A stretch of DNA of 64,000 nucleotides from JADKAV01 sp963732355. Lineage in GTDB: Bacteria > Actinomycetota > Actinomycetes > S36-B12 > UBA10799. A model generated the notes under the pieces. It was given only the letters and a program-made list of their open reading frames with translations. It had not been told where the DNA came from and searched no databases. The position numbers and the translations under genes were made by a program. The stretch is from contig CAVSZD010000008.1 in the NCBI GenBank assembly GCA_963732355.1, forward strand, positions 21,258-85,257, written 5' to 3'. Of this stretch, positions 1 to 9,272 are shown piece by piece; within the stretch, counting starts at the first letter, position 1, and every line of letters begins with the position of its first letter.

Positions 1-1108
1 CGGGGTTCGTAGTTCGTGGAAGCGCTCACCCCCGATGTCGTGGAGTAATACGCGTTGACGCGGTAGGAGCCGGGCAGGACCTCGACCGACCAGGTGCCAT
101 CGGGCGCTGCGTTGGTGATACCCACTTGGGCCCAGTTGGCGTCGTAGACGTAGACGTTGCTGTAAGACAGTCCACTGCCATCACCGAACACCCCCGACAA
201 CGTGATACCGACAGGCCCCATCGTCACGTTGATCTCTTCATCCTGGATCAATGTCCGGTTCTTCAGATTCGCACCGATCCCGGATCCCTCCGGACCGCGG
301 TACCGCAGGTCGTAGGTTCCCTCAGACAGCGTCAGGCTGTACACGCCCTCGCTGTTCGCGTCGGTCTCTGCGATCACGTCGGTGGTCCCAGCCAGGAATG
401 CTTGCACCGTGGATCCAGGCAGCAGCTGACCCGAGGTGTCCCTAACCGTCCCGCTGATCGTCACGGATGCGGCGGGGATGACTTCGTATTGAACGGTCTT
501 GGTCGATTCGTTGCCCGCCTTGTCGCGGGCAACCACGGTGAAGTCCTTGACCCCAACGGTCGAGGTGTCGACGCGATTACCGCTCGGCATCGGGCCCTCG
601 CAGGAATCCAGCCCCGACAGCAGATCGTGGCAGGAGTAGTTGGCGTGGAGCACCGCGCCCTTCTTGACCTGAGCGCCGTCAACCGGAACTAGGATGTCGA
701 TGGTCGGCGCGGTCTCGTCGGCTTGCTGCCCACCCACCATCTCGAAAATCACCGAGGACGCGTTCGCGTTTCCGGACGTGTCGGTGCTGCGCACGCTCAG
801 CACGTACTGGCCGGGGGCCAGGATGTCCAGAGGCATGCCATTTCCCACGGTGATCGGCGGGTTCGGCCCTCCGACTGATCCGATGGAAGCGTCGCAGGTG
901 TCTACCGCGACGTCGTCCTCGCAGGTGTACTGCACGGTCGGCAGCGGCTCCACTGCGATCTCGACCTGCTGGTTCTCGAACGGCGATATGATCGTGACCA
1001 CTGGCGGCACCGTATCGGGCTCCTCGGCATGAGCCGCCGGCTTCCAACGAGCATGGCTCCAACAACGGCTGTAGCAGCAGCGATCGAAGCGAAGCGCTTA
1101 GTCAACAT
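1..1108 (-). CDS. Secreted Ig-like / CNA-B-like surface protein, partial, frameshifted signal peptide
   Basis: The gene runs off the left edge, so its C-terminus is missing. An ATG at 1108 starts a good signal peptide (MLTKRFASIAAATAVVGAML), but the rest of the protein is in another frame. The second frame is open from about 1045 down to base 1, begins AAHAEEPDTVPPV, and has no start codon of its own before an upstream TAA. A one-base indel near 1040-1060 is therefore required. The mature part shows two Ig-like domains with a Cys pair each (around TCEDD and SCHDLLSG), then repeats of the carboxypeptidase-regulatory / CNA-B type (ISGTVRDTSGQLLPGSTV; GTYDLRYRGP). This is the same general fold type as the large secreted protein at 4178-8920. 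Role is inferred as an extracellular surface protein; no enzymatic domain is visible. Confidence 0.7.
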
Positions 1109-1287
1109 GAAGACCCCCGTCTCGGCGCGGAGAGATGGTGAGCATCTCCGACGTGGTTACGTTACACCGACGGTGGAGCGCTGCGGAAGCAGAAACTCGA
1201 AACTCGGTCTGCTGCCAGTCGCATGCGCCGCAACACCTGTCATGGGTCCGCGGTCGGGTCCTCGAACAGCGGTTGTGGTCCGGGTCG

Positions 1288-1551
1288 TCACCTTGATCGG
1301 AAGTCGTACGGGAACACGGCTTCGACTCGGGGCAGGTCCGTACTCCAGAAGACCTTGTAGTCAGCGAACCCAGGAACGGACAGGACCATGCGTATGCCCT
1401 GCTCGGTCGTGATGGCTCGGGAGCCTGATTGGGCGCGTTCCGGATGATCGAAGATGCTCTCGCACACCGTTAGGACGGCGTCGTGAAGGTCCGGGTCCAG
1501 GGCTTCGATCTCGTCGAGTTGCTGGTCCGCGATCTTCGAGTAGGCATCCAC
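1288..1551 (-). CDS. Putative RelE/ParE-like toxin of a type II toxin-antitoxin pair
   Basis: This 87-residue protein starts with GTG at 1551, directly abutting the TAG stop of the AbrB-like gene upstream (TAG immediately followed by GTG). That layout implies translational coupling. The N-terminal helix region (DQQLDEIEALDPDLHDAVL) and C-terminal beta segments (IRMVLSVPG, YKVFWST, RVEAVFPYD) fit the small RelE/ParE barrel layout, where the toxin usually has two helices followed by a beta sheet. I do not see a decisive set of catalytic residues, so the family is an inference from size, secondary structure and pairing with an AbrB-like partner. The alternative is an uncharacterised small protein of unknown function. 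Confidence 0.5.
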   Translation of the reverse strand: MDAYSKIADQQLDEIEALDPDLHDAVLTVCESIFDHPERAQSGSRAITTEQGIRMVLSVPGFADYKVFWSTDLPRVEAVFPYDFRSR

Positions 1552-1779
1552 CTAGCGCTGACGCTTCCTTCGATTCCGGCGCACGGTGGGAGTGGCTGCG
1601 GCCTGAGCGAGGAGCTCCCGCAGTCCGGGGTCCTGGTCGTATTCGAGCTGGCTCTTGCTCACGACAACGGCCGGCTCGAGGAGGATCGAACCGTCCGGGT
1701 TCTCGCGCATGAGGAACATCTCGTCGCTGTGCCCGGGTAGTACTACGCGGCTGCGCCCATCCGTCCTCACCAATTCCAT
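1552..1779 (-). CDS. AbrB/MazE-like antitoxin candidate
   Basis: This 75-residue protein reads MELVRTDGRSRVVLPGH near its start. That is typical of swapped-hairpin AbrB/SpoVT DNA-binding domains (short strand, then a SRVVLP-type loop, then a strand with GSILLEPAVV). The C-terminal half is charged and probably helical, as in antitoxins that wrap their toxin. The ATG at 1779 is chosen because the AbrB domain normally begins within a few residues of the start; a longer in-frame extension to 2112 runs through an unrelated yoeB remnant on the other strand and is not believed. The gene lies directly 5' of the RelE-like gene with no spacing, so the pair is probably one autoregulated operon. Confidence 0.6.
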   Translation of the reverse strand: MELVRTDGRSRVVLPGHSDEMFLMRENPDGSILLEPAVVVSKSQLEYDQDPGLRELLAQAAATPTVRRNRRKRQR

Positions 1780-1884
1780 ACTTCTAGTGTCACACTGCGC
1801 GGGAATGTGGGCAAGTGGGTCCATGGGCGAAGAACGTTCCGATGTGCCGTTGCCATCCGGTAGCGATGTTAGGTGAGAAGTGTC

Positions 1885-2046
1885 GGCGCGAAGGGACCCT
1901 GTGGATACACCCTCACCCGGTCTGACGTCATGCACGACGTCTCCGGGTACTGGTTCCGGCGCATCGACGATGAACACCGCCTCGTGTACAAGCTCACCGC
2001 CGACGAGGTCAGAATCGCGGCGTGCAGGTACCACTACGGGACGTGA
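1885..2046 (+). pseudogene. C-terminal remnant of a YoeB-family toxin
   Basis: The last 37 codons before the TGA at 2044-2046 read HDVSGYWFRRIDDEHRLVYK and end in CRYHYGT. This is the conserved C-terminal half of YoeB/Txe mRNA interferases, including the HRLVY strand and terminal CxxHY motif. No N-terminal half is present upstream, and no start codon gives a full-length protein of about 85 residues. A second, similar remnant lies at 9273-9438. Both are followed about 70 bases later by a similar ACTGAGT...CTGAGTCAC stretch, so the two remnants share an origin by duplication or repeated insertion. Confidence 0.7.
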
Positions 2047-2127
2047 GTCGTGCAGCGTCGCCGAATGGGTGCCCCCAAACCCCCCCCGCACCCGCTGCCT
2101 TTGGGTGACCAACGGGCCACTGAGTAG

Positions 2128-3675
2128 TCACTGAGTCACCCAAACGGGTCCCGGGTGAGAGTGTCCGGGCCGCAACCCACAGCTCAGGCGCCGCGCAGCC
2201 ACCCCGAACAGCGCCGCTCGGGCCAGTCGCTGGACCAGCCGGGGGTCGCGGTTCCGGTAGCCGCCAGCCATCGCGTCCAGCGCCGTCACCGTCGGTTCAG
2301 CACCGAGCCCGGCCTGGTCAGGGCTCACGGTCGCACTGCCTTTCGTGCGCCACCCGCGGTCGGTCAGGATCTGACCCAGGCCCGCATCCAGTGCAGCGCC
2401 CGAAACGCCAGCCGCACACCCCAGCAGGGCAAACCACCCGGCCTCGGCCTCGAACCTCTTACCCACGGGCAAACGTGATAGAGCCGCACCGACCAGCGTT
2501 GCGGGGTTGTCTGCTGCAACGCGGGCCTGCGCGGTCGGGTTGAGCATCCCCTTGGACTTGCGCAGCAGACCCAGGGATTGGGCGGTCTCCCGCAGTTCGG
2601 CGACCGGCGGGGTGAGATCCTCCCGGTTCGCCTTGCCGATCCACCAGTCGGCCACCCCGCTGGCCCGCGCGATGTGCTCGACGGTGGCAGGCGGCAAATA
2701 GCCCGCCGTGGTCAGTTTGACCCCGGGCCCGACCGCCTCCAGCACAGCCAGCCAAGGCCGCGCCGCCCGCTGAACATCGTCGGCGTCCAGCTCCTGCGGC
2801 GCCCGCGGACCCAGTGCGTCCAGCCAATCGCTGACCGCCCCCCAGTTGCGCATGGAGGTGATCAGGTCCACCAGCGGTTCGGGCAGGCCGTGCCAGGGCA
2901 GGTGCTCCCCAGCAGCCCATACGCGCATCGCCTCGGTCGCTTCTTCGGCGTCGAACGCGTCGGGGTCGTAGCCCGTCGGAATCCAGTCACGGGCGTGCTC
3001 GATGCCGCTGAACTGGTCGGGCACAGCATCAGCCGGTTCCCCTGCGCGAAGCCACGCAGCGAGTTCGTGGTGACTCCAGATCCCTCCGACGTCCTCCAGC
3101 GGGCAGGCCAACTCGCCATCCACGCACCTGGGCTCCCGGTTCTCCGGCGTCAAGGCCGCGCTCGACTCCAAGGTCACCCGATGTGCCCACCCGTCGCCGA
3201 AGTCGTACAGGTAGGTCAGCTGGTCCCCCGGGGTGCGCAGGACTTGGTCAAGGCGCACAGTGTCTTCGCGGGTACCTTCTTCGCCCTCCTTCTCGTCGAA
3301 CTCGGTGATGAAGTACGGCGGCTCGTACCCGTTGCCAGCTCCTAGGGAGAACCGATGTAGGTGCGAATCGCTCCAGCCCATCGCGGTCTGCAGCAGCGTG
3401 TGGACGGCATCCAGCGTGAGATCCCCGGGCAGTTCCAGGCGCCGCCAGATCCGCGGCTCCGATTCCAACAGCTCGACGGACACGGTGAGCAGGCTCGGGG
3501 AATCGGGCGGCGTGGGGAGATCGACCTCGAGTGGGCGTGGCGCCGCGAACTCCCGCAGACCGCCCCCGGTGATGTGCTGGGCCAGCGCCATCAGGTCGTC
3601 GCGGCCGAGCGCCTCGACCCACGCCTTGAGGTCGGCCGGATCCTTGGGTGGCGGCGGCAATTCGGTCATGGCCAC
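2128..3675 (-). CDS. Plasmid pRiA4b ORF-3-like family protein
   Basis: The 515-residue product carries the domain known as plasmid pRiA4b ORF-3-like at about residues 50-185: VELLESEPRIWRRLELPGDL, then LHTLLQTAMGW-type and SHLHRF motifs, then YLYDFGDGWAHRV. The YDFGDxWxH signature is diagnostic of this family. Proteins of this family often accompany mobile elements in actinobacteria and proteobacteria, but their biochemical role is unknown. The rest of the protein (residues 190-515) is largely helical with no motif I recognise. The start could be the GTG at 3675 or the ATG two codons later. The gene has no close co-oriented partner: the nearest upstream reading frame is the winged-helix fragment at 3982. 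Confidence 0.75.
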   Translation of the reverse strand: MAMTELPPPPKDPADLKAWVEALGRDDLMALAQHITGGGLREFAAPRPLEVDLPTPPDSPSLLTVSVELLESEPRIWRRLELPGDLTLDAVHTLLQTAMGWSDSHLHRFSLGAGNGYEPPYFITEFDEKEGEEGTREDTVRLDQVLRTPGDQLTYLYDFGDGWAHRVTLESSAALTPENREPRCVDGELACPLEDVGGIWSHHELAAWLRAGEPADAVPDQFSGIEHARDWIPTGYDPDAFDAEEATEAMRVWAAGEHLPWHGLPEPLVDLITSMRNWGAVSDWLDALGPRAPQELDADDVQRAARPWLAVLEAVGPGVKLTTAGYLPPATVEHIARASGVADWWIGKANREDLTPPVAELRETAQSLGLLRKSKGMLNPTAQARVAADNPATLVGAALSRLPVGKRFEAEAGWFALLGCAAGVSGAALDAGLGQILTDRGWRTKGSATVSPDQAGLGAEPTVTALDAMAGGYRNRDPRLVQRLARAALFGVAARRLSCGLRPGHSHPGPVWVTQ

Positions 3676-3981
3676 CAGTGAATCAGTTCGCTAGGACACC
3701 TCGGGGCCCACCGTGCGGTGCTTCGCCGGTAGTCGTGTTGCGATCGCTGGCGACCGGGCCTTTTGGTGACGTTCGGGCAACTGACTGGCCGGTTCTTCAC
3801 CAGAAGCAGGGTCCAAATCGATGGACCGCTGCGGGGTTCTGGTGACTGAGGGACCACTGACTGGGTCGAATCGTCCCCCAAAGGGGGTTCACAAACTCAC
3901 GGCGACCGCCAGGGGAGTCAAGCCCGTCCTGGCACCCAAGACACTCACACAAAACGATTTAGACTCCTTTACTGTCGGCGC
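3676..3981. other. Intergenic region, no gene seen
   Basis: These 306 bases hold no reading frame with a recognisable protein signature on either strand. They presumably contain the promoter of the minus-strand gene ending at 2128. A run of short inverted GC-rich words (CCCCCAAAGGGGG at about 3874) could be a weak hairpin. Nothing else is supported. Confidence 0.5.
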
Positions 3982-4164
3982 TCAGTGCTCCTGTCGAACG
4001 CGCCAGTAGGCTCTTGGGTCCCTTGGGGAACTGCCGACTCTCTCGACCAATCCCTCCTTCTCAAGCGCCTGGAGCGTTCGGGATACGACTGGACGGGAGA
4101 GGCCCGAAGCATCCATGATCCGGCTGTGGACGATCAGCCCGGGGACCCCACCAACCAGAGCCGC
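3982..4164 (-). pseudogene. Winged-helix DNA-binding fragment (MarR-like), 5'-truncated
   Basis: The frame ending at the TGA at 3982-3984 encodes MDASGLSRPVVSRTLQALEK followed by EGLVERV and a basic tail. This matches the recognition helix and wing of MarR/ArsR-type winged helix-turn-helix proteins. The frame opens just after a TGA at about 4165 and has only one internal ATG, so at most about 60 residues are available, about half a regulator. It sits 14 bases beyond the stop of the large surface protein gene on the same strand. It is best read as the surviving C-terminal end of an old regulator; a functional 45-residue protein is possible but unlikely. Confidence 0.4.
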
Positions 4165-4177
4165 TGTTCAAGGCCGA

Positions 4178-7100
4178 CTACGCGACCTTGAACCGGTTGC
4201 TGGCGATCGGTCCTACGCCCGCTACGCCAACAGCGCGTACCTCCACCCGGTAGCTGCCCTTCTTGAGCTTCCCGGACGTGAAGGACGGCTTCGAGGTCCG
4301 CTTCCACGAACCCTTCTTGCCCTTCGCCGGGGACACCCTCACCTCATAGGACGTGGCTGAAGGCACCTTCGCCCACGAGGCGCTCGCCTTGCGTTTCTTG
4401 ACGCTCACCCTGAGTTTCGTGGGTGCGGCAGGCCGCTGCGGGCTTGCCGGGACCGGGCCAGGCGGGGTCACACCGCCGGTGGGCGGCACGGGCGATACGG
4501 GAGGCTGAACCGGAGGCTGAACCGGGGCGCTGCTCGGGGTGACAGGCTGGCTGGGCTGCGAGGCCGTCGACTCCCCCGCGAGGTTGCGCGCCCTGACCGT
4601 GAACGTGTACGCCGTGCCCCCCGTCAACCCGCTTACCGTACAACTCGTCCCCGAGGTGGAGCAGCCATTGCCGCCCGGCGTGGAGGTGACGACGTACTCA
4701 AGGATCGGCCGACCGTTGTCGCTGCCGGGAGTCCAGCTGACGCTGGCCGATTCCTGTCCGGGTGCTGCCTTGACGCCCGTCGGCGGCATCGGCTTGCCGA
4801 AGGGGACGGCCACGCCGCTGGGCGCGGAAGGCGGGGACGAGCCAGCGCTGTTGGCTGCCCGAACCGTGAACGTGAACGACAATCCGTTGTCGAGCCCTTC
4901 GATCGTGCAGCTGCGCTGGCCCAGGGTCTCGCACTCCCCGTACGGCGTTCCTTCCACGTAGTACCGCGTGATCGCCAGCCCACCGTTGTTGCTCGGTGCC
5001 TCCCACGTGAGAGTCACCTTCTCGTCGCCGGGGGTGGCTACCACCGCGGTCGGCACGCCCGGCGCGGTCGCGGAGCCGATGGGCTTCAGTTTGGCGTCGA
5101 TGCCGGTCTTCTGCTCCTTCGCGCTGAGTTGGACCACGTTGGCCGCATCCAGCGTGGGCTTGTCGTTCCACCACTGTTCGACCAGACCCTCGCCTCCGTA
5201 GTAGCCCGGCATGAACCGGACCTTGTACGTGTCGGCCTTGAGCGCGGTCGAGGTGTAGTGGCCAGTTGGATCGGTCCAGACGGTCAGGGACTTGTTCCCG
5301 TTGAGGTCGAACACGTCCACCCCGATGCCGGCAACAGGGCGGTCCTTGTCATCGGTGACAGTTCCGCTGACCGTGGCGCCCTTCTCGAGCTCGAAGCCTG
5401 CCGTTGCGATGCCGCCGTTCGCAACCGCGACGACATCGGCGCTGGCGTACCCCGACTTGTCGTCAAACCACTCCGGAACCAGGTCCAGGCGACTGCTGCC
5501 GGGCACGGCCTGCAGACGATAGTCCTCGTCGTCCAGACCCATCATCGTGTAACGGCCACGACCATCGGTGACGGCCGTGCGGCTGTAGTCGTCGGGCCCG
5601 GTGTAGGCGCGGACCTCCACACCCCCCACCGGGTCGCCCTGCTCATCGGTGACGACGCCGGTGAGCGTGCCACCCTTCAGCAGGGTTGCGTTAGCAACCT
5701 CCTGAGTGGCCTGTCCGAGCGAAAGGCTCGAGGCGGTGGCGCGTCGAGCCTGGCCATCCCACCACTGCCGGGCGTAGTCGCCGGAGTACGGGTCGAAGAG
5801 AATCTGATAGCTCCCGGCGGTAAGGCCACCGACGACGTACTCACCTGCGTCGTTCGTGCACGCCGAACCGGCGTCGTCGTCGCTCAAACCGGCGTACACC
5901 CTCACACAAGCCGGAACAGGGTTGCCCTTGCCATTCAGAATCGTGCCGCGGATCGATGCGCCCTTTGCTAGAACGGCATTGATGCCGGTGAGTGCCTGAC
6001 CGTCGGTCACCGTGATGGGGGTGGCCTCCTGCAGGCTCTGCTTGTTATTCCACCACTGCGGCAGCCAGTCCCCACCGTAGGAGCGGAAGTGCGCGTAGTA
6101 AGTGCCCGAGGGCAGGCCAAGCACCTTGTAGCTGCCGTTGTCGATCTCGGCCCAGCCAAGATCCTCGCCGGCGGCATCCGTGACTTCGACCGACCCGTCG
6201 ACGGGGGTTCCGCCCGCGCCAGTGACCGTACCCGCGATCGACGCTCCCCGCTGGAGGGTGAAGTCCTTGCCGGTGAGGTCCGCCCCGGCCGCCACCGGGA
6301 TGAGATCGGCGCTGGCCTGCGTCGGCTTGCCGTTCCACCATTGGGTGAGCCATTCGCCATATCCCGAGGCCCGCATCGTGTATGTTCCCGGGCGCAGGCC
6401 TGTGAATGTGAACGACCCGTCCAGGCCCGTCCAGGTCCACTCCACCGGGTCATTCCCCAGGTACAGACTGACGTCGGTGTACGTCAGGGCCTGCCCGTCC
6501 GAGGTCTTCAAGGTGCCGCTGATGGAACCGGCCTCGGTGAGCTGGGCGTTGATCCCCTGCTTCTGCTGACCCGCAACCACGGACACGGGATTGGCGTCCT
6601 GCTCCGAGTCCTTATCGTCGTACCACTCGCTGACGTAAGCCGAGGTGCCCGAGGAGAACTCGACCGCGTATTCACCGGTACTTAGCCCCGTGATCGTGTA
6701 GTCACCGTTCGCGTTCGTGACGGCGTATCGGTAGTCCTTGTCGCGCCCCGCCTGCACGTAGGCGTTGGCCAGCGGCGTGCCCCCACTGCCGGCGACCTTC
6801 CCGCTGATTGACCCGCCCTCCTCTAGTTCAGCATCAATGATCGTGGCTTGGCCGTCGATCACCGTGACGGGAGTAGCAGCGCTGCGCGACGGGCTCTTGT
6901 CGTACCACTGTGAGGCCAAGGTCGTGGGACTCGATGGCCGCAGGTAGACGCGATACGTGCCCGTCGGCAGGTCGCTGGTGGCGAAGGTGCCCGTGGCATC
7001 GGTCCACGCACGGTCGACGTAGTAGAAGGTGCCGTCCTTGTAGACCTCCACCCGGACATCCTCGACCGGTTGTCCCTGCGGATCGGTGACCGTGCCTGTG

Positions 7101-8920
7101 ATCGTGCGCGCTTGCCGCAGATGAGCATCGATGTCGGGCAGGGTCTGGCCTGCGGACACGGCCAGCTCAGTCGCGTCGGTCTCGGAGTCTGCCCCGTCGT
7201 ACCACTGGACCGCCAGGTTCCCCTGCGGCTTGAACCGGACGCGGTACCCGCCCTTTTCCAAGCCCACGAGGCGGTACGTTCCGTCAGCGGCCGTGAGGGT
7301 CTTTTCGGACTCCGCGCCGGTTGCGCGAACGGTCACGGCCTCCACCGGATTGTCCTGATCGTCCAGCACCGTTCCCGTGATGACCCCACCATCGGCCAAC
7401 TCGACATTGGCGGTGAACGTCGCATCGCCGCCGAGCGTGATCGGGTCAGCATCCCACTGGTCGACCTGGTTGTTCCACCATTCGCGGGCCAGGCCGCTTG
7501 GCTCGACCGGCGTGATCCGCAGGGTGTAGGAACCCTCGCGCAGTCCGCCGATGTCATACGTGCCGTCGCCACCGGTGGTGTCGGTGAAGAAATTCCCGCC
7601 GCTGTAGGCCCGGACCTCGGCCAGGACCGGATTCCCCTGCGGATCGGTCACGGTGCCGACGATGTGGGACGCCTTGTCCAGCGCAATGTCGATCGGCGTG
7701 TCCTGGCCCTTCGTGAGAGTGACCGGATCGGCCTCGCTGTAGGTGGGCTTGTTGTCGAACCACTCTTCGAGGTAAGTCGTCCCGCCTGGCCGGAAGCGAA
7801 TCCTGTACTCCCCGGCCTGGACTGCGCTGCTGGTGTAGCGGCCGTTGCTATCGGTGTTGGCCCAGCCGTAGTCGTCGTCGGATTCGACATACACGGAGAC
7901 GTTCGACACCGGCTGTCCCTGTGGGTCCGTGACGGTCCCCACCACCCGGGAACCTCTGGTCAGGGCTGCGTCGACGGCCTTGTCCGTGCTGTTGAGAGTG
8001 ACGGGGTCGGCGGACGCGTAGTTCGACTTGTCGTTGTACCACTCATCGAGATAGGAGGACTGGTAGGGCGCGTTGTATTGGATCGTGTAGTTGCCGGGGG
8101 GCAGGGCGCCGGTCGTGAACTGGCCGTTCTGATCGGTGGAGGCGTAACCCTGGGAGAGGAAGGATCCCCCGGAGTAGACGTAGACGGAGGCATTGGCCAA
8201 CGGGTTTCCCGTGTCCTCTGCGGTCACAGTGCCGGTGAAACGGGCTCCCTTGACCAATGAGGCGTTCGCTGTGACGTCGGTAGCACCGATCGTGAGCGGA
8301 TTGGCGGTGGCGTAACTGGACTTGTTGTCGTACCACTCGCCAAGGTAGGCGGATTGGTATGGGGCGGCGTACTGGATCTTGTAATCGCCCGGGTACAGGG
8401 CGCCGGTCGTGAACTGGCCGTTCTGATCGGTGGATCCGTAGGACACCGAGGAGTAGGTGTCGGCCGAGTAGACAGTCACGCTGGCGCTGACGATCGGTTC
8501 GCCGGAGCCGACTGCGGTGAGCTTGCCCGTGAAGCGGGCTCCCTTGGTCAAAGAGGCATCGGCGGTGATGTTCGCGGCATCGATGGTGATGGGGTCGGCG
8601 CTGTCGAAGCTGGCCTTGTCGTCGTACCACTCGTTGAGGTACGTCGATTGGTAGGGCGCCAGGTACTGGATCTTGTAATCGCCGGGCGGCAAGGCACTGG
8701 TGGTGGTGAATTGGCCGTTCAGCCCCGTATAGGCGTAGGAGGCGTAGTCGTAGTCCGTGGTGTAGACGTACACGTTTACGCCCGACACTGGATTGCCCGT
8801 CTGGGCGTCAGTGACTGTGCCGGAGATCGTCCCACCCGCAGCGCTGGCTGCGCCGTAGCCGAGCACGGCGAGGATGACCCCCGCTAGACCTGCGAACAGA
8901 ATCGTCAGAAGACGCCTCAT
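4178..8920 (-). CDS. Giant secreted protein: 13 WxxK-type repeats plus three FN3-like domains
   Basis: This 1580-residue protein begins with a signal peptide (MRRLLTILFAGLAGVILAVL, cleavage near ASAA). Residues about 28-1280 are 13 tandem repeats of 80-95 residues. Each starts like a carboxypeptidase-regulatory domain (GTVTDxxGNPV, YTSTALxxGTYKVRF) and ends in a signature W[YFW][DN]xKxSxxxAxPV, for example EWYDDKASFDSADPI and QWWNNKQSLQEATPI. Two fibronectin type III domains follow (about 1283-1375 and 1375-1462), then a Pro-rich linker and a third Lys-rich FN3-like domain (about 1500-1580). No LPXTG motif or transmembrane anchor is visible. A role in adhesion or cell-wall surface structure is inferred. 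The repeats align in layout with those of the Cys-containing proteins at 52171-55511 and 59216-62490. Confidence 0.8.
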   Translation of the reverse strand: MRRLLTILFAGLAGVILAVLGYGAASAAGGTISGTVTDAQTGNPVSGVNVYVYTTDYDYASYAYTGLNGQFTTTSALPPGDYKIQYLAPYQSTYLNEWYDDKASFDSADPITIDAANITADASLTKGARFTGKLTAVGSGEPIVSASVTVYSADTYSSVSYGSTDQNGQFTTGALYPGDYKIQYAAPYQSAYLGEWYDNKSSYATANPLTIGATDVTANASLVKGARFTGTVTAEDTGNPLANASVYVYSGGSFLSQGYASTDQNGQFTTGALPPGNYTIQYNAPYQSSYLDEWYNDKSNYASADPVTLNSTDKAVDAALTRGSRVVGTVTDPQGQPVSNVSVYVESDDDYGWANTDSNGRYTSSAVQAGEYRIRFRPGGTTYLEEWFDNKPTYSEADPVTLTKGQDTPIDIALDKASHIVGTVTDPQGNPVLAEVRAYSGGNFFTDTTGGDGTYDIGGLREGSYTLRITPVEPSGLAREWWNNQVDQWDADPITLGGDATFTANVELADGGVITGTVLDDQDNPVEAVTVRATGAESEKTLTAADGTYRLVGLEKGGYRVRFKPQGNLAVQWYDGADSETDATELAVSAGQTLPDIDAHLRQARTITGTVTDPQGQPVEDVRVEVYKDGTFYYVDRAWTDATGTFATSDLPTGTYRVYLRPSSPTTLASQWYDKSPSRSAATPVTVIDGQATIIDAELEEGGSISGKVAGSGGTPLANAYVQAGRDKDYRYAVTNANGDYTITGLSTGEYAVEFSSGTSAYVSEWYDDKDSEQDANPVSVVAGQQKQGINAQLTEAGSISGTLKTSDGQALTYTDVSLYLGNDPVEWTWTGLDGSFTFTGLRPGTYTMRASGYGEWLTQWWNGKPTQASADLIPVAAGADLTGKDFTLQRGASIAGTVTGAGGTPVDGSVEVTDAAGEDLGWAEIDNGSYKVLGLPSGTYYAHFRSYGGDWLPQWWNNKQSLQEATPITVTDGQALTGINAVLAKGASIRGTILNGKGNPVPACVRVYAGLSDDDAGSACTNDAGEYVVGGLTAGSYQILFDPYSGDYARQWWDGQARRATASSLSLGQATQEVANATLLKGGTLTGVVTDEQGDPVGGVEVRAYTGPDDYSRTAVTDGRGRYTMMGLDDEDYRLQAVPGSSRLDLVPEWFDDKSGYASADVVAVANGGIATAGFELEKGATVSGTVTDDKDRPVAGIGVDVFDLNGNKSLTVWTDPTGHYTSTALKADTYKVRFMPGYYGGEGLVEQWWNDKPTLDAANVVQLSAKEQKTGIDAKLKPIGSATAPGVPTAVVATPGDEKVTLTWEAPSNNGGLAITRYYVEGTPYGECETLGQRSCTIEGLDNGLSFTFTVRAANSAGSSPPSAPSGVAVPFGKPMPPTGVKAAPGQESASVSWTPGSDNGRPILEYVVTSTPGGNGCSTSGTSCTVSGLTGGTAYTFTVRARNLAGESTASQPSQPVTPSSAPVQPPVQPPVSPVPPTGGVTPPGPVPASPQRPAAPTKLRVSVKKRKASASWAKVPSATSYEVRVSPAKGKKGSWKRTSKPSFTSGKLKKGSYRVEVRAVGVAGVGPIASNRFKVA

Positions 8921-9011
8921 GGCAGCAAACCCCCGTTAGCCCAAATACGACATGCAGGCTCGAGGGTAGCAGTGCAAGTCTGCCTTTGTTCGGTGGTCTA
9001 ACGAATTGACG

Positions 9012-9272
9012 ATGCGAACCATGAGTTACAGCGAATCCCGCAAGCGCTAGGCCGAGGTTCTCGACTCCGTGGTCGACGACCGCGAGGAGATCGTCATCAC
9101 CCGAGCGGGCCACGAGCCTGTGGTGATCCTCTCCCTGGCTGACTTCGAGTCTCTGCGAGAAGCCGCCTACCTGCTGCGATCCCCGGCCAACGCGCGTCGC
9201 CTGCTCGACGCGATGCAGCGGCTTGAGTCCGGCGCAGGCGAGCAGCACGAGCTGGTGGACGATCAGGAGTGA
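9012..9272 (+). pseudogene. yefM: yefM/phd-family antitoxin with an internal stop codon
   Basis: The frame from ATG 9012 reads MRTMSYSESRKR, then TAG at 9048-9050, then AEVLDSVVDDREEIVITRAG and SLREAAYLLRSPANARRLLD. This is a nearly complete Phd/YefM antitoxin of about 85 residues. In this family the position of the stop is usually Tyr or Leu, so a single substitution (for example TAC or TAT to TAG) explains it. The rest of the sequence is well conserved, so the lesion is recent or an error. The partner toxin gene directly downstream has lost its first half, which makes true inactivation the more likely reading. Confidence 0.75.
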
